NCBI GenBank assembly: GCA_903917735.1
Contig: CAIXBR010000117.1
Span: forward strand, 1-64,000
Direction of reading: 5' to 3'
Source: an uncultured Elusimicrobia bacterium
GTDB lineage: Bacteria > Elusimicrobiota > Elusimicrobia > Elusimicrobiales > UBA9959
Length of the DNA stretch: 64,000 bases
Shown: positions 1-7,721 of the stretch, in pieces
Layout of the letters: each line of letters starts with the position of its first letter
Numbering within the stretch: the stretch's first letter is position 1
The notes under the pieces: generated by a model
Database searches by the model: none
The model's input: only the letters and a program-made list of their open reading frames with translations
What the model was told of the DNA's origin: nothing
Position numbers and translations under genes: made by a program

Positions 1-1
1 G

Positions 2-147
2 CGAGGGTATGGGTTCGGCGGGACTTCTCGGAGGCCGACGCTTGCGTAAGCGCGGAGGCCGAGAGTATGAGGCGCGCGCACGGTGTGCGCGACGCCGGTC
101 CCGACGGGCCCATACCCTCGACAGGCCCCCGACTGCGTCTCGCGGAC
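2..147. repeat. Intergenic inverted-repeat element E1
   Basis: Arms at 2-24 and 98-120 are complementary over 20 of 23 positions, with two further G-U pairs. The enclosed stretch has its own near-palindromes around 41-54 and 70-90. A tail at 129-147 (CCGACTG..TCTCGCGGAC) recurs just outside element E2 at 7685-7705, and the internal block at 41-62 resembles 11602-11624 in element E3. It lies downstream of ribF, so it may also act as a terminator or RNA structure. No protein-coding content is convincing. Confidence 0.55.
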
Positions 148-161
148 CAATATCGAAGCTG

Positions 162-1046
162 TTATTTAAAGAATTTTCGCGCGACGGAGATGTCGGCGCG
201 GATGTGGGTTACCAGGGATTCGAGGGAGAGGAACTTGCGTTCGGGACGGAGGTGCTTCAGGAAGGTGACCTGCACCTGCTTGCCGTAGATCATCCTGGAG
301 AAATCCAGAATGTGGGCCTCCAGTATCATCTTGCCGCCAAGGGTATTTACTGTCGGGCGGCGGCCCACGCTCAGAACCGCGTTAAAAGTCTCATGCCCAA
401 CCTTCACCCGGGCCGCAAAAATGCCGGGGGGCAGTATCTTGGCCGCATCCACACCGATGTTAGCCGTAGGGAAACCCAGTTTACGCCCCAAACCCGCGCC
501 CTTGATCACCGGGCCGCAGGCACAGTACTCCCAGCCCAGACAGCGGTTCGCCTCTTCCACCGCCCCGGACCGCAGATGCGCGCGGATCAGGCTGGAGGAG
601 ATCTTATGCCCGCCACGGCGGGCGAACCCCACTTCCTTGAAAGCTATCCCGGCCGCGGCGCTAGCCTCGCGAAGGAAATCAATGTGGCCTTCCCGGCCCT
701 TCCCAACCGCAAAATCCGGTCCCACGCACAGCCCGCCGGCCGAGAAACGGCCAAGAACCAGTTTTGCGAAAAATTCATCCGCGCCCATGGCAGCCAATTT
801 TGCGTCGAAGGGCAAAGCCTCGGCACAGTCCGGGCGCAGCTCCAGAATAAGCCGCTCGCGCTCTTCGGGCAGCGTGATAAGACAATTCTCGCTCTCACAG
901 GAAAAAAAGAATTTAGGGGGGATAGGAAAATAAACCACGCGGCTCTTGAAGCCCCGCTTCAGGGCCTCTCGCATGGCGGCGCGGATTATCCTGCGGTGCC
1001 CCAGGTGCACCCCGTCGAAAGTCCCCATCGCCAGGAAATTCAGCAT
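162..1046 (-). CDS. ribF: Bifunctional riboflavin kinase / FAD synthetase RibF
   Basis: Makes FMN from riboflavin and then FAD from FMN in the cytoplasm. The N-terminal nucleotidyltransferase half shows GTFDGVHLGH (residues 8-17) and ISSSLIR (149-155). The C-terminal riboflavin-kinase half shows GRKLGFPTANI (187-197) and a PT motif near 230. At 294 residues it is close to the usual 300-315. Its start overlaps the truB stop by seven bases, so it is the last gene of the rimP-nusA-infB operon, and truB-ribF adjacency is common in bacteria. FMN/FAD supply is also relevant to the ApbE and Mo-hydroxylase FAD proteins elsewhere in the window. Confidence 0.96.
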   Translation of the reverse strand: MLNFLAMGTFDGVHLGHRRIIRAAMREALKRGFKSRVVYFPIPPKFFFSCESENCLITLPEERERLILELRPDCAEALPFDAKLAAMGADEFFAKLVLGRFSAGGLCVGPDFAVGKGREGHIDFLREASAAAGIAFKEVGFARRGGHKISSSLIRAHLRSGAVEEANRCLGWEYCACGPVIKGAGLGRKLGFPTANIGVDAAKILPPGIFAARVKVGHETFNAVLSVGRRPTVNTLGGKMILEAHILDFSRMIYGKQVQVTFLKHLRPERKFLSLESLVTHIRADISVARKFFK

Positions 1047-1744
1047 ACGGCGGGTGCCGGCACCAGCCTCGCCAGCGCCTCCACCCGTGTCATTTTCTGC
1101 AATTGTTCCGCGCTCACTGCCTCTTTGACATTGTAGACGCCTATACTTTCCCGCCGCAGGGCGGCCAGGTGGGCGCGCGATCCCATCAGACGGCCCATCT
1201 CATGAGCGATGGAGCGCACATAGGTGCCGCCGGAGCATTCTATCTCGAAATTCAGGACTGCCTGGCCTATGGACCAGGAGAGCCAGCGCACTTCAACTTC
1301 CCGCCGCACCTCCGGCATGGCCATGTTATGGCGGGCCAGTTTATACATATGTTTGCCGTTGACGCGCATAGCGGAATAGGGGGGCACCTGTTGCACTATT
1401 TTGCCGTTGAAAGCTTTTACCGCTTCCCCTACTGACTTTTCGTCCAGCGGGGGGGGCGGGGCCTCCGCCGTCACCTTGCCTTCGGCGTCCCAGGTGTCCG
1501 TCTCGGACCCGAAACATATTGTCCCGGAATAGATCTTGGCGGAGCCCTGCATGGCCGACTGGGCAGAGGTGGCACCCCCGACCAGCAGTATCAGCAGCCC
1601 GGTGGCCATAGGGTCCAGGGTGCCGCAATGGCCTATCCTGCGCAGGAAGAGTTTTCGGCGCAGCAGGTCCACCGCGTCGTGAGAGGTTATCCCCTTCGGC
1701 TTGTCGAAGAGGAGAAGACCGGAAGGCTGCTGGGGGGTGATCAT
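1040..1744 (-). CDS. truB: tRNA pseudouridine-55 synthase TruB
   Basis: Isomerises U55 of tRNA to pseudouridine in the T-loop. The catalytic motif GHCGTLDPMATG (38-49) places the nucleophilic aspartate at D44, and the N-terminal KPKGITSHD motif is also present. At 234 residues it is shorter than proteobacterial TruB (about 310) and appears to lack the C-terminal PUA-like domain, as in several other phyla. Its ATG overlaps the nrnA stop as ATGA, indicating translational coupling, and ribF follows with overlap. Confidence 0.96.
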   Translation of the reverse strand: MITPQQPSGLLLFDKPKGITSHDAVDLLRRKLFLRRIGHCGTLDPMATGLLILLVGGATSAQSAMQGSAKIYSGTICFGSETDTWDAEGKVTAEAPPPPLDEKSVGEAVKAFNGKIVQQVPPYSAMRVNGKHMYKLARHNMAMPEVRREVEVRWLSWSIGQAVLNFEIECSGGTYVRSIAHEMGRLMGSRAHLAALRRESIGVYNVKEAVSAEQLQKMTRVEALARLVPAPAVC

Positions 1745-2727
1745 GCCAGGAGGCGGGTAAGGACCGAAAGAACCTTTTCGCGCGCGGCTGGTAGCCCGCC
1801 CTTCATGCGGCAGCCGGAGGCGTTGCGGTGGCCGCCGCCGCCGAAAGACTTCGCCACCGCGCTGACATCCAGGTGGCCGCGCGAGCGGAAGGTCACGCTT
1901 ACGCGTTCGGCTTCCTCGCGGAACATCACGGCGGCTTTAACGCCGGGCGGCATAAGGCCGTAGTTTATCACGCTCTCGCTGTGCTCGGACCGGGCGCCAA
2001 AATCCTTAAAGTCGGAGGCCTTCAGCGTCATAACGGCCAGCTTTCCGCCGGCCTTCATTTCAAGGCTTTCCAGGGCGCGCCCCAGTATTTTAAGGGATTC
2101 GCTGGCCTTGGTGGAGTAAAGCAGGTCATTTATCCTGGAGAACTTGAAGCCGGTCTCGAGGAGGCGGGAGGCGATCTCAAGCGTGCGCGGACTGGTGGCG
2201 GGGAAATGGAAGCGGCCGGTGTCCGTGACTATGCCGGTGTAAAGGCAGGTGGCCTCACGGCGCGCCAGGTTCACGTTCATGTTGTAGAACAGGCGGTAGA
2301 CTATCTCGGCGGTGGAGGAGGAGTGCGGCTCCACTATGTTTATGTCACCGTAAAATTCGGAGGTCTTATGGTGATCGATATTGACCACCGTGCCTGACCT
2401 TTTAAGCACCGGCTCCAGGTTGCCGCCGCGCTCCGGGGTGGAGCACTCCAGCAGTATGGCCGCGTCGAAACTGCCCGACGGCAGGCGGGAACGTATACCG
2501 CGGACATGGGGGAGAAAAAGCAGGTTCCCCGGCACCGGGTCCTGGGAGAAAAGAAAGACCTTCTTGCCCAGGCGCTTCAGCACCGTGGCGATGGCGAGCA
2601 TGGAGCCGATAGTATCACCGTCCGGGTTCAAATGCCCGGCCAGAAAAAAAGTCTCGGATTTAGCTATCAGGTCCTCGAGCCGCTTGAACTCGGTCTCAAG
2701 ATCCAGGGTTCGCATCTGTTTTGTCAT
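1741..2727 (-). CDS. nrnA: DHH-family bifunctional oligoribonuclease / PAP phosphatase NrnA
   Basis: Predicted to degrade nanoRNAs and 3'-phosphoadenosine 5'-phosphate. The DHH domain has the metal motifs GHLNPDGDTIGS and NIDHHKTSEF, followed by a DHHA1 domain ending in GGGGHRNASGC. The usual first motif is SHxxPDGD; here the serine is glycine. The open frame begins at a TTG (2760), but its ribosome-binding site is poor; in-frame ATGs lie at 2727 and 2715, all overlapping the end of rbfA. I chose 2727 without strong evidence. It sits between rbfA and truB, as in many Gram-positive and deep-branching bacteria. A RecJ-like nuclease role is the less likely alternative. Confidence 0.9.
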   Translation of the reverse strand: MTKQMRTLDLETEFKRLEDLIAKSETFFLAGHLNPDGDTIGSMLAIATVLKRLGKKVFLFSQDPVPGNLLFLPHVRGIRSRLPSGSFDAAILLECSTPERGGNLEPVLKRSGTVVNIDHHKTSEFYGDINIVEPHSSSTAEIVYRLFYNMNVNLARREATCLYTGIVTDTGRFHFPATSPRTLEIASRLLETGFKFSRINDLLYSTKASESLKILGRALESLEMKAGGKLAVMTLKASDFKDFGARSEHSESVINYGLMPPGVKAAVMFREEAERVSVTFRSRGHLDVSAVAKSFGGGGHRNASGCRMKGGLPAAREKVLSVLTRLLA

Positions 2728-3070
2728 TTTCAGAGCGTATCTTTTTGAAAAGGCTTTCAATATGTGAAGCCTGCTCCGGGGTCTCGTCGTACTTGAAGAC
2801 TAGCTCCGGGACTATCTTAAGGCACAGGCGTTTGAACAGCGCCGTGCGGATCTCGCGCACGTTGGCGGCCAGTATCCCGGCCTTGCGCCTCCTGTCGTCC
2901 TCGGTGCCCAGCACCGAGTAGAACACGTACAGGACTTTTCCGTCCTTAGTGAGCTCGCCCCCGGTCAGCGTGAGGATACCATTGGCGTTTATGCCGTTGA
3001 TGTTCCTCAGCTGCAGGTTTATCTCCTGGATGAAAAGCTCCCTGAGCCTCTCGTTGCGTTTTGATGCCAT
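2696..3070 (-). CDS. rbfA: 30S ribosome-binding factor A RbfA
   Basis: A small KH-like protein (124 residues) that assists 16S rRNA 5'-end maturation and 30S assembly. It begins with the typical RNERLRELFIQEI helix, followed by the strand pattern LTLTGGELTKDGKVLYVFYSVLG and the C-terminal helix RTALFKRLCLKIVPELVFKYDET. It lies six bases after infB and its 3' end overlaps the start of nrnA, a standard infB-rbfA arrangement. Confidence 0.95.
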   Translation of the reverse strand: MASKRNERLRELFIQEINLQLRNINGINANGILTLTGGELTKDGKVLYVFYSVLGTEDDRRRKAGILAANVREIRTALFKRLCLKIVPELVFKYDETPEQASHIESLFKKIRSENDKTDANPGS

Positions 3071-3076
3071 AGGGGC

Positions 3077-5611
3077 TCAAGCGCCCGGCGCCGCAAGGCG
3101 CCGTATGCGCTCCTCTTTGGTTATGACCTCTATAACGTCGCCCACGCGGAAGTCCTTGAAGCCGTCGAGAAGGATACCGCACTCGATCCCCTTCTCCACT
3201 TCCTTCACGTCTTCCTTGAAGCGCTTGAGGCCGCTTATCTTGGCAGTGCCGGCCACATCTTTGCCGCGCATCACGCGGGCAACCTGGTTGCGGATCAGCT
3301 TGCCTTCGCGGACCAGGGAACCGGCCACACGGCCGGAGCTCAGGTCGAAGATCTGCTGTATCTCGGCGCGGCCGGCCACGGTCTCGATTATCTCGGGGGC
3401 CAGCAGGCCGCTCATCGCGGCGCGCACGTCTTCCAGCAGGTCGTATATTATCTTGTAGTCGCGTATTTCCACGTCGGCGTCCTTGGCGGCCTCGCGCACC
3501 TTGGTGTCGGCGTCCACATGGAAGCCGAGGATGACCGCGGAGGAGGCTTTGGCCAGCAGCACGTCGGATTCGGTAATGTTACCGATACCGGTGTGCAGCA
3601 TCTGTATGGCCACCTCGTTGGTGCTGAGCCTTTCAAGGGAGTCCTTTATGGCCTGCATGGAGCCGAACACATCGGCCTTGAGGACCACGTTGAGGTTCCT
3701 GAGCAGCTTCTGGTCCACCTGGGACTTGAGCGAGAGCAGCGTCACGTGCTTCTGGTGGGAGAGTGCTTCCTCGCGGCGGTTCAGCTTGCGCTTGTCGGCC
3801 ACGTGGCGCGCCTCTTTCTCGTTCTCCACTACTTTGAGCACGTCGCCGGCGGTGGGGACTTCGCCGCTGATGCCGAGCACCTCGGCGGGCATGCTGGGCT
3901 TCAGCTCAAGTATCCTTTCGCCGTGGTCGTCCAGCATGGCGCGGATCTTGCCGTGCGCCGCGCCTACGGTGAACGGGTCGCCTATGCGGATGGTACCGGT
4001 CACGTTGATGATGGTGGCCACTATACCTTTCTTGGAATCCAGCCGGGACTCGATGACTATGCCTTGGCCGGGCTTATCCGGGTTGGCCTTCAGTTCCATC
4101 AGTTCGGCCTGGATGCTGACTATTTCCAGAAGTTTATCGATGTTCATCCGCTTCTTGGCGGAAATTTCCACCATCGGCGTCTTGCCGCCCCAGTCTTCCG
4201 GCAGCAGGCCGTGGTTAGAGAGCTGCTGTTTTATCTGCTGGGAATTGGCCGTGGGGAGGTCTATCTTGTTTATCGCCACGATTATCGGGGCGTCGGCGGC
4301 CTTGGCGTGGTTGATGGCTTCGAGGGTCTGGGGCATCACGCCGTCGACCGCCGAGACTACCAGCACCACTATGTCCGTGATCTTCACGCCGTGGGCGCGC
4401 ATGGCCGTGAAGGCCTCGTGACCCGGGGTGTCCAGCACGGTTATGTTGCCGCGCGGGGTTTTCACCATGTAGGCGCCGATGTGCTGCGTTATCTGGCCGG
4501 CCTCGGTATCCACTACGTTGGATTCGCGCAGGGCGTCCAGCAGCGTGGTTTTACCGTGGTCGACGTGGCCCATGATGGTGATGATGGGGTAGCGGGGCTT
4601 GAGATTCTCGGAGCTCTCGTGCTCGATCTCTTCCTTAAGCTCTTCTTCGCCGTACATGGGGACCAGTTCCAGGTCGTAGCCGTAGTCGGCCGCTATCAGC
4701 ATGGCAGCGTCCTCGTCCAAGCGCTGGTTAATGGTGGCGAACACGCCCATCCCCATCAGCTTCTTGATGAGGTCGGTGGTCTTTATGCCCATCTTCTCAG
4801 CCAGCTCGCGCACTATCACGTTGGTAGAAACTTTAAGCTTAGGCAGCGCGGGCGTTTCTCCGGGCTGGGCCGGGGAGGCCGGTTCAGCGGCATTTACTGC
4901 CGGTTTAGCCGGCTGGGTAACCGGTTTCACAAAGGGCTTGGGAGGCAGCGGCCTCGCCGGAGCGGGTGAAGCCGGGCGGAGAACAGGTGCCTGGGGCCGC
5001 GGCGGCACGGAGCCGGGACGCAGAACCGGGGGCGCGGTCCTTATCAGCGGCGGAATTATAAGCCTGGGCGAACCGGGCCGGAGCGGAGGCATGCCGGGCC
5101 TGGACGCGGGAGGAGGGAAACCCGGCCTGGCTGCCGGAGATAATAAGGGTTTCGCAGGAGCCGCCCCGGGAACGGCCGGCTTTGCCGGCACGGCAGGGGG
5201 AACGGCGGGAGCTTTGGCCGCGGGAGGAGGCTCTACGGGTTTGGGGAGCTCAACGGGCTTGGGCTCTTCCTTCTGGCCCGTCGGACCGGCGGCAATCGTG
5301 CCTTCCGAGGTAGAATGCGAGAACATGAAGCGCTTCAGGTCGGGCTTCTTCGGGAGTTCCGGCTCGGGAGCCGGCTCTTCCGCCTTGGCTTTCTTGGCTT
5401 TGGCCGGGGCCTTGGGCGCCTTCTCGGCGGCGGGGACTTCCCCTTCCGCCTTTTTGGGCGCGGCTTTTTTGACAGGCGCTTTCTTTTCGCCGGCGGGTTT
5501 GGCGGCGGCCTTTTTCCTGGCCTCCGCGCTCGCATCTTCGGGCTGTTCAGCCCCGGGGGTTTTGGCCTCCGCGTCTAAATTCTCATTTGCCTTCTGTTTT
5601 TTCAGGCTCAT
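3077..5611 (-). CDS. infB: Translation initiation factor IF-2
   Basis: The GTPase that places initiator tRNA on the ribosome. The first 250 or so residues are a low-complexity Ala/Pro/Lys extension; an IF2N domain follows (VSTNVIVRELAEKMGIKTTDLIKKLM), then the G domain with GHVDHGKTT, DTPGHEAF and NKIDLP. Domains II, III and IV close the protein (844 residues). The start lies inside the end of nusA (29-base overlap) and is preceded by a GAGG ribosome-binding site. The proline-rich linker is GC-rich and creates long spurious frames on the opposite strand. Confidence 0.97.
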   Translation of the reverse strand: MSLKKQKANENLDAEAKTPGAEQPEDASAEARKKAAAKPAGEKKAPVKKAAPKKAEGEVPAAEKAPKAPAKAKKAKAEEPAPEPELPKKPDLKRFMFSHSTSEGTIAAGPTGQKEEPKPVELPKPVEPPPAAKAPAVPPAVPAKPAVPGAAPAKPLLSPAARPGFPPPASRPGMPPLRPGSPRLIIPPLIRTAPPVLRPGSVPPRPQAPVLRPASPAPARPLPPKPFVKPVTQPAKPAVNAAEPASPAQPGETPALPKLKVSTNVIVRELAEKMGIKTTDLIKKLMGMGVFATINQRLDEDAAMLIAADYGYDLELVPMYGEEELKEEIEHESSENLKPRYPIITIMGHVDHGKTTLLDALRESNVVDTEAGQITQHIGAYMVKTPRGNITVLDTPGHEAFTAMRAHGVKITDIVVLVVSAVDGVMPQTLEAINHAKAADAPIIVAINKIDLPTANSQQIKQQLSNHGLLPEDWGGKTPMVEISAKKRMNIDKLLEIVSIQAELMELKANPDKPGQGIVIESRLDSKKGIVATIINVTGTIRIGDPFTVGAAHGKIRAMLDDHGERILELKPSMPAEVLGISGEVPTAGDVLKVVENEKEARHVADKRKLNRREEALSHQKHVTLLSLKSQVDQKLLRNLNVVLKADVFGSMQAIKDSLERLSTNEVAIQMLHTGIGNITESDVLLAKASSAVILGFHVDADTKVREAAKDADVEIRDYKIIYDLLEDVRAAMSGLLAPEIIETVAGRAEIQQIFDLSSGRVAGSLVREGKLIRNQVARVMRGKDVAGTAKISGLKRFKEDVKEVEKGIECGILLDGFKDFRVGDVIEVITKEERIRRLAAPGA

Positions 5612-6944
5612 TTTTTACCTCTTCAGTCTTGGGAGCTTCTTCCTGCTCGGCCTGCTGCCCGTAGTTAGGGTTTTCCTCAATATATTTCTTAGCGCCGGCT
5701 ATGATCTTCTGCGCCGTCTTCTCGCCTATTCCCTCAAGGGAGCAGAGCTCCTCCTCGGTAAGGCCGGCCACGGTGCGGATATCCAGCACGTTCATGGTAA
5801 TAAGGGTTTCGGCTACCTTGGAGCCGATACCGTCGATCTTCAGCAGGTCCTGCATGGCCATGTCGGTTGTGCGCTTGTTTTCCTCGGTGCGCTGCCCCTC
5901 GGACTTCACCTCTATCTCCCAGCCGGTGAGGCGGCTGGCGAGACGGATATTCTGCCCCTCGCGGCCGATGGCCATGGCCAGCTGGTCGTCGGGGACTATG
6001 ATCTGGGCCCGCTTGGCTTCCTTGTCCAGCACCTTCACGGAGCTAACCGTGGCGGGGGAGAAGGCCTTGGCTATCATCGTAAGCGTGTCTTCGATATAGG
6101 GGATAAGGTCTATCTTCTCGTTGGCGAGCTCGCTCATGATGACGCGGATGCGCGAGCCGCGTATGCCGACGCAGGCGCCTACGGGATCAACCTTGGGGGA
6201 GTTGCTGCGCACCAACACCTTGGCGCGGAAGCCGGGGTCGCGGACCACGTCCACGATCTCAATGACCTTCTCGGCGATCTCGGGCACCTCGGCCTCGAAC
6301 AGCGCTTTAAGGAAGGCGCCGGAAGCGCGGGACAGGACTATCTGCAGGCCCTTGTTCTCTTTGTCCACGCGGTGGATGATGGCGCGCACGCGCTGGTTCA
6401 CGCTGTAATGCTCGCGGCGAATCTGCTCGGAGAAGGGGAGAATGGCCTCGGCCTTGCCCAGGTCCACGAAGATGTCGCGGCCGGCCACGTGGTGGACCAG
6501 GCCGGTGACGATCTCGCCCTCGCGGGGTTTGTACTCGTCGAAAATGCGGACCTTTTCGATCTCGCGGATCTTCTGTATCAACACCTGCTTAGCGGTCTGA
6601 GCCGCTATGCGGGAGAAATCCTGTATCGGCACGGGGATGTGCACGTCGTCGCCGAGCTTGGCGTCCGGCATATGTTTCTGCGCGTCGGCCAGGGTGATCT
6701 CAAGTTCGGGGGTGACCACGGGGTCCGCCACCTTCTTGACCAGGAAACCGGCCATTTCGCCGGTATCGGGGTCTATGCCGGCCATGATCTGGGCGGTCTT
6801 GCCGAAATATTTGCGCAGCGCGCTCACCAGCGAGTCAGTGATGGTCTTAAAAACGTCCTCGCGTTTTATGTTCTTTTCCCTTTCCAGCTGCTCGAGGGCC
6901 AGCAAAAGGTCCGATTTGTTCTTCTGTTCCTTGTTCGTAGTCAT
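5583..6944 (-). CDS. nusA: Transcription termination/antitermination factor NusA
   Basis: Binds RNA polymerase and nascent RNA, stimulating pausing and termination. It has the N-terminal RNAP-binding domain (1-130), an S1 domain (GEIVTGLVHHVAGRDIFVDLG), and two KH domains (GACVGIRGSRIRVIMSEL and AMAIGREGQNIRLASRLTGWEI). The C-terminal region has helix-hairpin-helix features (IDGIGSKVAETL, LEGIGEKTAQKII) before an acidic tail. At 453 residues it is intermediate between the short Bacillus and the long E. coli forms. It follows rimP closely and overlaps infB. NusA may influence the hairpin-T tract in its own operon leader at 7453-7477. Confidence 0.97.
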   Translation of the reverse strand: MTTNKEQKNKSDLLLALEQLEREKNIKREDVFKTITDSLVSALRKYFGKTAQIMAGIDPDTGEMAGFLVKKVADPVVTPELEITLADAQKHMPDAKLGDDVHIPVPIQDFSRIAAQTAKQVLIQKIREIEKVRIFDEYKPREGEIVTGLVHHVAGRDIFVDLGKAEAILPFSEQIRREHYSVNQRVRAIIHRVDKENKGLQIVLSRASGAFLKALFEAEVPEIAEKVIEIVDVVRDPGFRAKVLVRSNSPKVDPVGACVGIRGSRIRVIMSELANEKIDLIPYIEDTLTMIAKAFSPATVSSVKVLDKEAKRAQIIVPDDQLAMAIGREGQNIRLASRLTGWEIEVKSEGQRTEENKRTTDMAMQDLLKIDGIGSKVAETLITMNVLDIRTVAGLTEEELCSLEGIGEKTAQKIIAGAKKYIEENPNYGQQAEQEEAPKTEEVKNEPEKTEGK

Positions 6945-6962
6945 TTTTATCTTACCCCTGTG

Positions 6963-7427
6963 TTATTTTCCCTTGAGGATCTCGTCGTCGGTAGGATTAA
7001 GCCTGGCCTCGTCGATATCCTCAAGGCTGAATTTTAGATCGCCGGACAGAAGCACCTGCCCGTTTTCAAACCCGGAGATGGTCCCGTAATAAACCCTGGA
7101 CCCGTTCACCGGACGCTTCAGGCGCACCTTAACCTGCCGGCCCGCGAAGCGCTTGAAATCTTTTTCCTTCTTCACCACCCGGTCCACACCCGGAGAGGAA
7201 ACCTCCAGGAAGTACCCGTTCTCATAAAAATTGTTCGCGTCCAGACACTCTCCGATCTTCTCGCTCAAAGCGGTGCAGTCATCCAGCAGCACTCCGCCCT
7301 GCTCCCTGTCCACGAACACCTGCAGCAGCGGCTTGCCGTTGTGGCTGGCCATCTTCAGGTCCACCAGCTCGAAACCGCTAGGGTCCAGGACCTTCGCCAC
7401 TTCCGTCTCTATCTTGGAATTATCCAT
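6963..7427 (-). CDS. rimP: Ribosome maturation factor RimP
   Basis: Required for 30S subunit maturation. The 154-residue product has the RimP N-domain (FELVDLKMASHNGKPLLQVFVDREQGG) and the conserved YFLEVSSPGVDRVVKKEKDFKRFAGRQVKVRLKRPV block. The frame stays open for 71 more codons upstream, but that part lies in the promoter, attenuator and repeat element and has no homology look. ATG at 7427 has AAGGG five bases upstream and matches the family N-terminus. First gene of the seven-gene operon ending at ribF. Confidence 0.94.
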   Translation of the reverse strand: MDNSKIETEVAKVLDPSGFELVDLKMASHNGKPLLQVFVDREQGGVLLDDCTALSEKIGECLDANNFYENGYFLEVSSPGVDRVVKKEKDFKRFAGRQVKVRLKRPVNGSRVYYGTISGFENGQVLLSGDLKFSLEDIDEARLNPTDDEILKGK

Positions 7428-7452
7428 AAATCCCTTAAAGCGTGTCTGATAC

Positions 7453-7477
7453 AAAAAAAAGCGGCTGAACTTCAGCC
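7453..7477 (-). terminator. Attenuator-like hairpin in the rimP-nusA-infB leader
   Basis: Read on the minus strand, GGCTGA/TCAGCC forms a tight hairpin (7477-7463), followed after two bases by eight consecutive T residues (7460-7453). It lies about 25 bases before the rimP start and downstream of a candidate promoter. It has the form of a rho-independent terminator inside the operon leader. The upstream accessory gene ends 245 bases away, so the hairpin could also terminate read-through from that operon. Confidence 0.6.
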
Positions 7478-7491
7478 ACCTTCCATATACA

Positions 7492-7521
7492 ATAATAGCA
7501 ATTCCGATCAGGACAATACAA
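7492..7521 (-). promoter_or_regulatory. Candidate promoter of the rimP-nusA-infB operon
   Basis: On the minus strand, TTGTAT (7521-7516) and TATTAT (7497-7492) are separated by 18 bases, in an AT-rich island between the repeat element and the attenuator. The -35 match is weak. Transcription would start near 7485 and give a leader of roughly 58 bases containing the hairpin-T tract. Confidence 0.35.
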
Positions 7522-7559
7522 GTGGAATGGAAAGTTTGGAAATATTTAACCGGAGGGGT

Positions 7560-7705
7560 GGCCGGGGGTATACCCCTGAGCACCCGTTGCGGAAAGGGGG
7601 CCCCGCCGTAATTTCCCAAGGCGGGGGGAAACCGGCACAAGGGTTTCCTCGGCCCGGGTGAGCAGGGGTATACCCCCGGCCGCTCCGACTGGGCATCTCG
7701 CGGAC
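7560..7705. repeat. Intergenic inverted-repeat element E2
   Basis: A perfect 19-base inverted repeat (7560-7578 with 7663-7681) extends to 28 bases with two mismatches. Each arm contains a GGGGTATACCCC-type self-palindrome. Inside are GCCCCGCC...GGCGGGG pairings. The tail 7685-7705 matches the tail of E1 (129-147), and the core 7577-7611 closely matches 41140-41172 downstream of the single-chain GlyRS gene. It lies between the DUF1116 gene end and the rimP promoter. No transposase is present, so it resembles a non-autonomous or REP-like element; it could also terminate the accessory operon. Confidence 0.65.
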
Positions 7706-7721
7706 TTAAACCAAAAGCGCC

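Noticed and set aside
9-1136. 375-codon open frame on the plus strand opposite ribF
   Set aside because: Shadow of ribF extended through the inverted repeat; no ribosome-binding site or recognisable domain.
3518-4969. 483-codon open frame on the plus strand opposite infB
   Set aside because: Antisense shadow of IF-2; no family features, many His/Gly/Asp residues typical of reverse-strand noise.
4701-7037. 778-codon open frame on the plus strand opposite infB and nusA
   Set aside because: It is the mirror of GC-rich infB/nusA coding sequence; composition is Gly/Ala/Leu-rich noise and it lies opposite two certain genes.
7428-7640. 71-codon N-terminal extension of rimP
   Set aside because: Covers the promoter, the hairpin-T tract and the repeat element; family N-terminus begins at 7427 with a good ribosome-binding site.
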